Below are positions 36,208 to 42,742 of a stretch of 64,000 bases of DNA, piece after piece. Both the position numbers and the translations under genes were made by a program. The notes below the pieces were generated by a model, which searched no databases, was not told the DNA's origin, and saw nothing but the letters and a program-made list of their open reading frames with translations. Source of the DNA: JADKAV01 sp041393775 (GTDB lineage Bacteria; Actinomycetota; Actinomycetes; S36-B12; UBA10799); the NCBI GenBank assembly GCA_041393775.1, contig JAWKJM010000005.1:186001-250000 (forward strand). Direction: 5' to 3'. Every line of letters begins with the position of its first letter. The first letter of the stretch is position 1.

Positions 36208-36836
36208 CCTCCGTAGTGGTGCTCGATTACGGCTCCGGGAATCTGCGGTCGGCCCAGCGGGCACTGGAAGCGGCCGGCGCGACAGTCACAGTGACTGCGA
36301 ACGCGGATCTCGCCGCCGCCGCTGACGCGCTGGTGGTGCCCGGCGTCGGCGCCTTCGAAGCATGCATGCGCGGGCTGCGCTCGATCCAGGGCCAGCGCAT
36401 CATCGAGCGCCGACTTGCCGGCGGGCGCCCGATCCTCGGGATCTGCGTAGGGATGCAAATCATGTTCGAGGCAGGAGAGGAGCACGGACTGGTCACCCCG
36501 GGGCTGGGCCAGTGGCCGGGGCGCGTCGAGCACCTCGAGGCGCCGGTCCTGCCGCACATGGGCTGGAACACCGTGAGCCCACCAGCGGGTTCGGTGCTCT
36601 TCGACGGACTGGCTGCTGAGCGCTTCTACTTCGTGCACACGTACGCGGCCAAGTCGCTGGTGATGCCGGACTCGGGCACGGACGCACTGCACCCTCCCAA
36701 GTTGACGTGGACGGGGTACGGCCAAAGGTTCATCTCGGCGGTCGAGAACGGCCCCCTGTGTGCAACGCAGTTCCATCCGGAGAAATCCGGGGGGGCCGGG
36801 ATCCAGTTGTTGCGCAACTGGCTGGGCTCCCTGTAG
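36204..36836 (+). CDS. hisH: Imidazole glycerol phosphate synthase glutaminase subunit HisH
   Basis: HisH supplies ammonia to HisF. The 210-residue class I amidotransferase has PGVGAF, the nucleophile C81 in ILGICVGMQ and the His-Glu pair in TQFHPEKSG. Its partners hisF and hisA/priA normally follow but are not in this window; the next gene is trxA. A small hairpin (CCGTTTCGAGACGG) follows the stop. Confidence 0.95.
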   Translation: MTSVVVLDYGSGNLRSAQRALEAAGATVTVTANADLAAAADALVVPGVGAFEACMRGLRSIQGQRIIERRLAGGRPILGICVGMQIMFEAGEEHGLVTPGLGQWPGRVEHLEAPVLPHMGWNTVSPPAGSVLFDGLAAERFYFVHTYAAKSLVMPDSGTDALHPPKLTWTGYGQRFISAVENGPLCATQFHPEKSGGAGIQLLRNWLGSL

Positions 36837-36879
36837 CCGTTTCGAGACGGCCGGAATATCTGCGCAGGGGCCTCTGTTC

Positions 36880-36899
36880 ATATACCCGTAGGGGTATAT
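36880..36899. promoter_or_regulatory. CsoR/CstR-type operator before trxA
   Basis: ATATACCC and GGGTATAT form a perfect 8-bp inverted repeat around GTAG. The ACCC-N4-GGGT core flanked by TAT is the known operator form of the CsoR/CstR/FrmR (DUF156) family, which senses copper or persulfide. It ends 16 bp before the trxA start codon. No regulator gene of that family is in the window. Confidence 0.65.
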
Positions 36900-36915
36900 C
36901 GACATAGGAGAAAGT

Positions 36916-37278
36916 ATGGCAACCGTAGACCTGACGGGCGAGTCCTTCGGCTCCACCGTGGACTCCAACGAGATCGTTCTCGTGGACTGGTGGGCCGCCT
37001 GGTGCGGACCGTGTCGGATGTTCGCGCCGGTGTTCGAGAAGGCGTCTGAGGAGCACACCGACATCGTGTTCGGCAAGGTGGACACCGAGGCCGAGCAGGC
37101 GTTGGCAGCCCAGGCGCAGATCAGCTCCATCCCCACGCTGATGGCGTTCCGGGACGGGATCCTGCTCTATGCCCAGCCCGGCGCGCTGCCCGAAGCCGCG
37201 TTGACGGACCTGATCGACCAGGTCAGGCAGCTCGACATGGAGCAGGTGCGTGCGGAGGTCGCCAAGCAGCAGGCATGA
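36916..37278 (+). CDS. trxA: Thioredoxin
   Basis: This small disulfide reductase of 120 residues has the active site W29-C-G-P-C33 (DWWAAWCGPCRMF) and the cis-proline segment ISSIPTLMAFRDG. It is a cytoplasmic protein without a signal peptide. TAGGAGA precedes ATG 36916. It is monocistronic and follows the his genes by chance or rearrangement. The operator upstream suggests induction by copper or reactive sulfur rather than constitutive expression. Confidence 0.95.
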   Translation: MATVDLTGESFGSTVDSNEIVLVDWWAAWCGPCRMFAPVFEKASEEHTDIVFGKVDTEAEQALAAQAQISSIPTLMAFRDGILLYAQPGALPEAALTDLIDQVRQLDMEQVRAEVAKQQA

Positions 37279-37286
37279 GGCCTGCT
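37268..37286 (+). terminator. Hairpin across the trxA stop codon
   Basis: AGCAGGC and GCCTGCT form a perfect 7-bp stem around the loop ATGAG, which contains the stop codon. There is no T-run after it, so termination is only possible. Confidence 0.4.
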
Positions 37287-37344
37287 CGGGGCAACCGCCT
37301 TGCCTTTGTGACGCAGTTGCGGTCCTTACGCGTGGTCCTGTTAC

Positions 37345-37582
37345 AGACATGATGTTGGTGTCGGGAATCTGGGTTTCGGGCCGTGACCGTGTTTGTTACC
37401 GACCACCGTGTGGTGTGTCTTGCCTTCGATCTGTCCGGTTCGGGGCACTGGTTCCCGGCGTGGCGTGAGCCGGTCGGGGTCCGTGACCTCATAGGAGCTT
37501 TGCTCAGGCACCATGTCTGTTCTGTCCGGTGCCCCGACCGACGCGCCGTCCCGGTATCACCTACGAGGAAGGCAGTTCCAGA
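37345..37582 (+). ncRNA. Candidate bridge RNA of the IS110 element
   Basis: The 304-bp stretch without a gene between trxA and the transposase (37279-37582) mostly belongs to the IS. Four guide-like segments occur in this order. TGTTAC (37394-37399) equals the left flank at 37339-37344. CCTTCGAT (37423-37430) is the reverse complement of the right flank at 38817-38824. ATAGGAGC (37491-37498) equals the right end at 38809-38816. CATGTCTGT (37512-37520) is the reverse complement of the left end at 37343-37351. The first pair encloses a hairpin ACCAC-CGT-GTGGT. The second pair lies inside a perfect 9-bp stem, CGGTCGGGG (37471-37479) with CCCCGACCG (37532-37540). Exact transcript ends are unknown. 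Confidence 0.8.
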
Positions 37583-38803
37583 ATGGCAAATCACAAGCGG
37601 GTCGTCTACGGCGGTGTGGACACCCATCAGGACACTCACGTGGCCGCGGCGCTGGACGCGCAGGGCCGGCTGCTAGGAACACAGGCGTTCCCGACCAGCC
37701 CGCTGGGGCTCACCGCCCTGCACGTGTGGCTGGCCGGGCATGGGCAGATCGAGTGTGTCGGGGTGGAAGGCACCGGATCCTACGGCGCCGGGCTGACCCG
37801 TACCCTGCACGCCGCCGGGGTCCGGGTAGTGGAGGTCAACCGGCCCAACCGGCAACTGCGCCGGGCACGCGGCAAATCCGACCCGATCGACGCCGAGGCC
37901 GCCGCCCGCGCCGCGCTGGGCGGGCAGGCCAGCGCCACCCCGAAAACCCGCGACGGGATCGTGGAAGCCATCCGGGTACTCAAGGTCGCCCTGGACGGCA
38001 CCCGCAAACAGATGACCCAACTGGCAGAACGCATCCACCACCTGCTGCTCACCGCCCCCGACCCGCTGCGCACCCAGCTGGGCGGGCTGACCAAGACCCA
38101 GCGCATCACCCGCTGCGCCGGGCTGCGCCCCGGCACCGACCTGACCGACCCGGTGCGGGCCACCAAACACGCCCTGCGCACCCTGGCCGGGCAGTACCAG
38201 CACCTAGCCGGTGACCACCGCGACCTCACCACCCAACTCGACACCCTCACCCGTACCGCCAACCCAGCCCTGCGCGCGGCCTACGGCGTCGGCCCGGACA
38301 CCGCCGCGGCCCTGCTGGTCACCGCCGGGGACAACCCGCACCGGCTGACCAGCGAAGCCGGGTTCGCCGCGCTGTGCGGGGCCTCACCCATCCCCGCCTC
38401 CAGCGGCAAAACCCAGGCCATGCGCCTCAACCGCGGCGGGAACCGGCACGCCAACGCCGCCCTGCACCGGATCGTGCTGGTCCGCCTGGCCCACGACCCC
38501 ACCACCCAGCACTACCGCGACCGGCGCACCAGCGAACTGAGCACCACCGCCGCGGTCCAGCGCTGCCTCAAACGCTACGTCGCCCGCGAAATGTACCGGC
38601 TCCTCACCAACCCCCCGCCCGTGCTCCCCACCAACGACCTGCGCGACCTACGCACCACCAGCGGCCTGACCCAGACCGCCATCGCCCACCACCTGAACAC
38701 CACCCCCGCAGTCATCAGCCGCATCGAACGCGGGAAAACCTACGACCCGCACCTGATCACCGCCTACCGGCACCTACTCCAACAAGCCAAACCAGCCGCT
38801 TGA
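37583..38803 (+). CDS. IS110-family transposase (bridge-RNA recombinase) with C-terminal HTH
   Basis: This is the recombinase of the element. The 406-residue product has the N-terminal RuvC-like DEDD site: D13 (GVDTHQD), E62 (GVEGTGSYG), D100 and D103 (SDPID). A coiled linker follows, then the C-terminal Tnp domain with GVGPDTAAALL and the serine motif PASSGK (S273/S274) before RLNRGGNRHAN. From about residue 352 to 402 an extra domain reads as an XRE-type helix-turn-helix (LRTTSGLTQTAIAHHLNTTP, then VISRIERGK). ATG 37583 is the likely start, with GAGGAAGG about 11 nt upstream. No frameshift or stop is seen, so the element may be active. Confidence 0.93.
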   Translation: MANHKRVVYGGVDTHQDTHVAAALDAQGRLLGTQAFPTSPLGLTALHVWLAGHGQIECVGVEGTGSYGAGLTRTLHAAGVRVVEVNRPNRQLRRARGKSDPIDAEAAARAALGGQASATPKTRDGIVEAIRVLKVALDGTRKQMTQLAERIHHLLLTAPDPLRTQLGGLTKTQRITRCAGLRPGTDLTDPVRATKHALRTLAGQYQHLAGDHRDLTTQLDTLTRTANPALRAAYGVGPDTAAALLVTAGDNPHRLTSEAGFAALCGASPIPASSGKTQAMRLNRGGNRHANAALHRIVLVRLAHDPTTQHYRDRRTSELSTTAAVQRCLKRYVAREMYRLLTNPPPVLPTNDLRDLRTTSGLTQTAIAHHLNTTPAVISRIERGKTYDPHLITAYRHLLQQAKPAA

Positions 38804-38858
38804 CATCAATAGGAGCATCGAAGGTGACCGGTGCCCTCGGCGTGTCGGGCACACCTTC

Positions 38859-38877
38859 GTCACACAGCGCGTGTGAC
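38859..38877. repeat. Inverted repeat GTCACAC-N5-GTGTGAC upstream of thyX
   Basis: A perfect 7-bp inverted repeat around AGCGC lies about 95 bp before the thyX start. It could be an operator. Its orientation (TCACA outside, TGTGA inside reversed) is not that of a CRP site. No regulator is suggested. Confidence 0.4.
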
Positions 38878-38971
38878 ACGCGCAACTTCGATGCAATGGC
38901 CGCCCACTACCCAAGGTGGCTGTGGGCGCGCCTGAACCACGCCCATCGCGGCGCTGCCTAGAGTAAGCACC

Positions 38972-39691
38972 GTGGCAGAAGACGTCGAATTCCGAAGTGA
39001 TGTGACCGTCGAGCTCGTGCGGGCCTGCGCCCAGGACGCGGACGTATTGTTCGCGGCGCGGGTGTCCACCAAGGGGGAACAATCCCTCGAAGACGTCGAT
39101 GGTGACGCTGAGCGCTCGCAAGGCCTGGTCAACTACCTCATGCGCGACCGCCACGGATCGCCGTTCGAGCACAACTCGATGACGTTCTTCGTGAGCGCGC
39201 CGATCTTCGTGTTCCGCGAGTTCATGCGGCATCGGATCGCCTCTTACAACGAGGAGAGCGGTCGCTACCGGGAACTGCGGCCGGTGTTCTACGTTCCCGG
39301 GCCCGAACGAAAACTCGTCCAGCAGGGCAGGCCGGGCGCCTACGAGTTCGTCGACGGGACCGCGCAGCAGTACGAAATCACTGTCGAACAGACGAAGGCG
39401 GCCTGCGAAAGGGCTTACGTGGCGTACCAGGCGATGCTCGACGCCGGGGTCGCGCGGGAAGTGGCTCGCACGGTGCTGCCGGTCGGCACCTTCAGCACTA
39501 TGTACGTCACCATGAACGCACGGTCGCTGATGAACTTCTTGTCACTGCGCACCAAGCGCGAGGATTCGGCCTTCCCGTCGTTCCCGCAGCGTGAGATCGA
39601 GATGGTGGCCGACCGGATGGAACAGTACTGGGCCGATCTCATGCCGCTGACCCACGCCGCCTTCGAACGCAACGGCCGGGTCGCCCCGTAG
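38972..39691 (+). CDS. thyX: Flavin-dependent thymidylate synthase ThyX
   Basis: ThyX makes dTMP from dUMP with FAD, NADPH and methylenetetrahydrofolate. The 239-residue product has the exact family signature RHRIASYNEESGRY from R86, and the C-terminal SLMNFLSLRT segment. GTG 38972 lies 7 nt after TAGAGT (38959-38964), indicating a leaderless transcript. The gene starts shortly downstream of the IS110 right end, which left its promoter intact. Confidence 0.97.
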   Translation: MAEDVEFRSDVTVELVRACAQDADVLFAARVSTKGEQSLEDVDGDAERSQGLVNYLMRDRHGSPFEHNSMTFFVSAPIFVFREFMRHRIASYNEESGRYRELRPVFYVPGPERKLVQQGRPGAYEFVDGTAQQYEITVEQTKAACERAYVAYQAMLDAGVAREVARTVLPVGTFSTMYVTMNARSLMNFLSLRTKREDSAFPSFPQREIEMVADRMEQYWADLMPLTHAAFERNGRVAP

Positions 39692-39720
39692 CCACCCGGG
39701 CGGAGGGTAGCGTGGAGGTC

Positions 39721-40596
39721 ATGCAGGACGTCTTCGGATCAGTCATCACCGCGTTGGTCACGCCGTTCACGGCAGACGGAGCCCTCGATCCTGACGGCCT
39801 GGCCGCCCTGGCCAGTCATCTGGTCGACATCGGCAACGACGCCCTGGTGGTGAACGGTACGACCGGAGAGGCCTCCACCACCAGCGATGCCGAGAAGTCT
39901 GAAGCGATCCGGGTCGTGCTGGCGGCGGTCGGGGATCGCGCGCGCGTCATAGCCGGGGTCGGGACCAATGACACCGCTCACAGCGTTGAACTGGCCGAGC
40001 AGGCCGAGCGGGCGGGCGCACATGCGCTGCTCGCGGTGACGCCGTACTACAACAAGCCGCCGCAGGAGGGGATCCTGCGGCACTTCAGGGCGGTGGCCGA
40101 CGCGACGGACCTGCCCGTGATGCTGTACGACATCCCGGGTCGCTCGGCCACCGAGATCGCCACCACCACGCTCATCAGTTTGTCCGAGCATCCGAACATC
40201 CGGGCCGTCAAGGACGCCAAGGCCGACCTCTCGGCGTCGGCACATGTCCTGGCCGGCTGTGATCTCGGTTGGTACTCCGGCGACGATGCGCTGAATCTGC
40301 CTCTGCTGGCCCTGGGCGCGACGGGTTTCGTCAGTGTCGTGGGTCACTTCCTGGCGCCCACGCTGGTGGCCATGCGCCAGGCCTTCCTGGACGGTGATCT
40401 CGACCAGGCGCGTAAGTTGCACTTCTCCACACTGCCCACGATCGATGCGGTGTTCGTCACGCAGGCGGCGATGACGGTGAAGGCGACCTTGAACCGCCAG
40501 GGGCTGCCGGGCGGGACCGTCCGGGCGCCGCTGATCGAGGCCACCGAGGAGCAGGTTGGGGCCGTCATGGCCGCCTTGGAAGCCGGCAGTGGCTGA
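39721..40596 (+). CDS. dapA: 4-hydroxy-tetrahydrodipicolinate synthase DapA
   Basis: DapA starts the lysine/DAP branch from aspartate semialdehyde and pyruvate. The roughly 291-residue TIM-barrel product has NGTTGEASTTSDAE, TPYYNKPPQEG with the catalytic Tyr, and the Schiff-base lysine K164 (IRAVKDAKAD). ATG 39721 is preferred because TAGCGT ends 7 nt before it; GTG 39712 in frame is the alternative. The 3' end overlaps rnj by 8 bp. Confidence 0.94.
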   Translation: MQDVFGSVITALVTPFTADGALDPDGLAALASHLVDIGNDALVVNGTTGEASTTSDAEKSEAIRVVLAAVGDRARVIAGVGTNDTAHSVELAEQAERAGAHALLAVTPYYNKPPQEGILRHFRAVADATDLPVMLYDIPGRSATEIATTTLISLSEHPNIRAVKDAKADLSASAHVLAGCDLGWYSGDDALNLPLLALGATGFVSVVGHFLAPTLVAMRQAFLDGDLDQARKLHFSTLPTIDAVFVTQAAMTVKATLNRQGLPGGTVRAPLIEATEEQVGAVMAALEAGSG

Positions 40597-42256
40597 GCAA
40601 CCACCGCAACTCCCCAGTGGGGCGCTGCGAGTAGTGGCCCTCGGCGGGCTGGGCGAGATCGGACGCAATATGACCGTTTTCGAGTGCGACGGCCAACTGC
40701 TGATCGTCGACTGCGGCGTGCTCTTCCCCGAGGAGTCTCAACCCGGGGTGGACCTCATCCTGCCCGATTTCGAATACCTGCGCGGAAGGCTCGATGACGT
40801 TGTCGGCCTGGTCCTGACCCATGGCCATGAGGACCACATCGGGGCGGTCCCCTTCCTGCTGCGTGAGCGAGCGGACATCCCCATCTACGGCTCTCGCCTG
40901 ACACTGGCACTGCTCGAGGCCAAACTGCGTGAGCACCGGCAGAAACCACCGCTGCACATCGTCGAGGAGGGGGACACGCAGTGGTTGGGGGCGTTCCGGC
41001 TCGGCTTCATCGCGGTGAACCACTCGATCCCCGACGCGCTCGCCGTCTGCATCGACACCACCGCCGGACGGGTGATCCACACCGGTGACTTCAAGATGGA
41101 TCAACTGCCCCTCGACGGCCGGATCACCGACCTGCGGGCCATGGCGCGCTTCGGTGAGCAAGGTGTCGACCTGCTGCTGGTGGACTCAACGAACGCCGAG
41201 GTGGGTGGCTTCGTCACTTCCGAATCCGAGATCCTGCCGGCCCTCGAGCAGGTCATGGCCAGCACCGGCAAGCGGGTGATCGTCGCCAGTTTCGCCAGCC
41301 ATGTGCACCGCATCCAACAGGTCATCGATGTGGCTACACACAACGGCCGCAAGGTGGCCCTGGTGGGCCGCTCGATGGTCCGCAACATGCACATCGCACG
41401 AGACCTCGGCTACTTGAAGATTCCGCCCAACACCTTGGTCAACGCCGACCGCCTCGCCGACCTGCCGGACGACGAGATCGTGCTCGTGTGTACGGGTTCG
41501 CAGGGCGAGCCGATGGCCGTGCTGTCACGGATCGCCGCGCACGACCACGAAATCCGGGTCGGCCCCGGCGACACCGTCGTGCTCGCGTCGTCGTTGATCC
41601 CGGGCAACGAGAATGCCGTGAACCGGGTGATCAACGGGCTCACCGCAACAGGGGCCCGGGTCGTGCACAAGGGCAACGCGATGGTCCACGTTTCGGGGCA
41701 CGCCGCCGCTGGCGAATTGCTCTACCTGTATAACGTGGTGAAGCCGGCCAACGTGATGCCCGTCCACGGCGAGGTGCGGCATCAACATGCCAACGCCCGA
41801 CTCGCTCGCCTGACCGGTGTGGAGCCGGAGCGCGTGATCATCGCCGAGGACGGCACTGTCGTGGATCTCATCGACGGCCTGGCCCGCATCGTGGGACAGG
41901 TCCCGTGCGGTTACGTCTACGTCGACGGATCCAGCGTCGGAGACATCAGCGAGGGTTCGTTGAAGGACCGCCGCATCCTCGGGGATGAAGGCTTCATCTC
42001 GGTGGTGGTCGTCGTCGACCATGTCGAACGCAAGATCCTTTCCGGCCCGGAGATCCACGCCAGGGGGTTCGCGGACTCCGACGCGATCTTCGACGAGGTG
42101 ATCCCCACCATCGATGAGAAGTTACTCGCAGCACTGCAAGACGGTGTCACCGATCAGCACGCGCTGGCACAAGTGGTGCGGCGGACGCTGGGCCGGTGGG
42201 TCAATGCCCAGCACCGGCGCAAGCCGATGATCGTCCCGGTGGTCATCGAGGGCTAA
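40589..42256 (+). CDS. rnj: Ribonuclease J
   Basis: RNase J is a zinc-dependent endo- and 5'-exoribonuclease for mRNA decay and rRNA maturation. I start it at GTG 40589, overlapping dapA. The 555-residue product has the metallo-beta-lactamase motif THGHEDHIG, HTGDFKMD, the beta-CASP block (SFASHVHRIQQ, CTGSQGEPMAVL) and MPVHGEVRH, then a C-terminal domain. The dapA-rnj pairing is normal in actinobacteria. Confidence 0.95.
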   Translation: MAEQPPQLPSGALRVVALGGLGEIGRNMTVFECDGQLLIVDCGVLFPEESQPGVDLILPDFEYLRGRLDDVVGLVLTHGHEDHIGAVPFLLRERADIPIYGSRLTLALLEAKLREHRQKPPLHIVEEGDTQWLGAFRLGFIAVNHSIPDALAVCIDTTAGRVIHTGDFKMDQLPLDGRITDLRAMARFGEQGVDLLLVDSTNAEVGGFVTSESEILPALEQVMASTGKRVIVASFASHVHRIQQVIDVATHNGRKVALVGRSMVRNMHIARDLGYLKIPPNTLVNADRLADLPDDEIVLVCTGSQGEPMAVLSRIAAHDHEIRVGPGDTVVLASSLIPGNENAVNRVINGLTATGARVVHKGNAMVHVSGHAAAGELLYLYNVVKPANVMPVHGEVRHQHANARLARLTGVEPERVIIAEDGTVVDLIDGLARIVGQVPCGYVYVDGSSVGDISEGSLKDRRILGDEGFISVVVVVDHVERKILSGPEIHARGFADSDAIFDEVIPTIDEKLLAALQDGVTDQHALAQVVRRTLGRWVNAQHRRKPMIVPVVIEG

Positions 42257-42333
42257 CTTCGCCACTCCATGAAGGCCCGCAGGGTGTTGGTGGCCGCAGG
42301 TAGCGTTGGCGACCAGCCTCAGACCGACCGGGT

Positions 42334-42440
42334 CGTTCCGGCGGGAAATGCCGGCGGAGATCGCTCGCGTTAGTGGTCCATGGCCGGGGCCGGCCGCCCG
42401 TTCAGGCGGGCAAATGCCGGGCGGAAATCGCTCGCGTTAG
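42334..42440. repeat. Two near-identical 40-nt direct repeats
   Basis: Copy one at 42334-42373 and copy two at 42399-42440 differ by a few substitutions and two single-base insertions. Both begin CGTTC, share a GGCGGG-AAATGCC core and end with ATCGCTCGCGTTAG. Copy two runs directly into the inverted repeat at 42436. Confidence 0.75.
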
Positions 42441-42503
42441 AGAACGTGCACGAGGTTAGAGAAGCCACATGTGCATTCTCTAACCTCGTGCACGTTCTCT
42501 AAC
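42436..42503. repeat. Perfect 28-bp inverted repeat, 12-nt loop
   Basis: The arms 42436-42463 and 42476-42503 are exact reverse complements. Each arm contains the 9-mer GTTAGAGAA (or TTCTCTAAC) twice with a 10-nt spacer, and a GTGCAC palindrome. The loop includes CACATGTG. In RNA this gives a very stable hairpin after rnj, so a bidirectional terminator or a REP/MITE-like element are the two readings. Confidence 0.85.
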
Positions 42504-42742
42504 CTCGCGGCCAACTGCGGCGGCCACCGAATACACCTGCCATCTCCGGACAAGACCCGTGAGCGGCCTGCGGAACCCCAGGGCCCAACACGAACCCGGT
42601 TGTCGACCGAAAGCCGGGGCCCAGACAGTCGGTTTGGTCCGCATGCCGGACCCCTGACCCGCACGGAAGTGGTCGCGACACGATACGGGCCCAGGCTCGT
42701 CGTGGCACGGCCTCGTCGCGCCCGGCGGATAGTCTGGGCCAC

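Larger units (their letters stand above)
37343..38818 (+). mobile_element. IS110-family insertion sequence, complete, about 1.47 kb
   Basis: The element consists of a 240-bp 5' non-coding end, one transposase gene and a short 3' end. The ends are inferred from self-complementarity with its non-coding region: the left end starts near 37345 (AGACATG) after the likely core AC, and the right end stops at 38816 (ATAGGAGC) before AT. As expected for IS110, there are no terminal inverted repeats and no long target duplication. It lies between trxA and thyX and interrupts no recognised gene. The empty site would read about GTCCTGTT-AY-CGAAGG. Confidence 0.85.
42257..42742. other. 486-bp gap between rnj and ftsK: repeats and a promoter
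   Basis: No gene is recognisable. The left half has two 40-nt direct repeats and a 28-bp inverted repeat (annotated separately). The right half, 42504-42729, shows nothing notable. A -10-like TAGTCT at 42730-42735 ends 7 nt before the ftsK ATG, which suggests a leaderless ftsK transcript. Confidence 0.6.

Noticed and set aside
38859..38877. TCACAC-N5-GTGTGA upstream of thyX as a CRP/GlxR site
   Set aside because: CRP-type sites read TGTGA-N6-TCACA; this repeat has the opposite orientation.
42436..42503. The inverted repeat as the start of a CRISPR array
   Set aside because: There is only one hairpin with a 12-nt loop and no regularly spaced unique spacers or cas genes.
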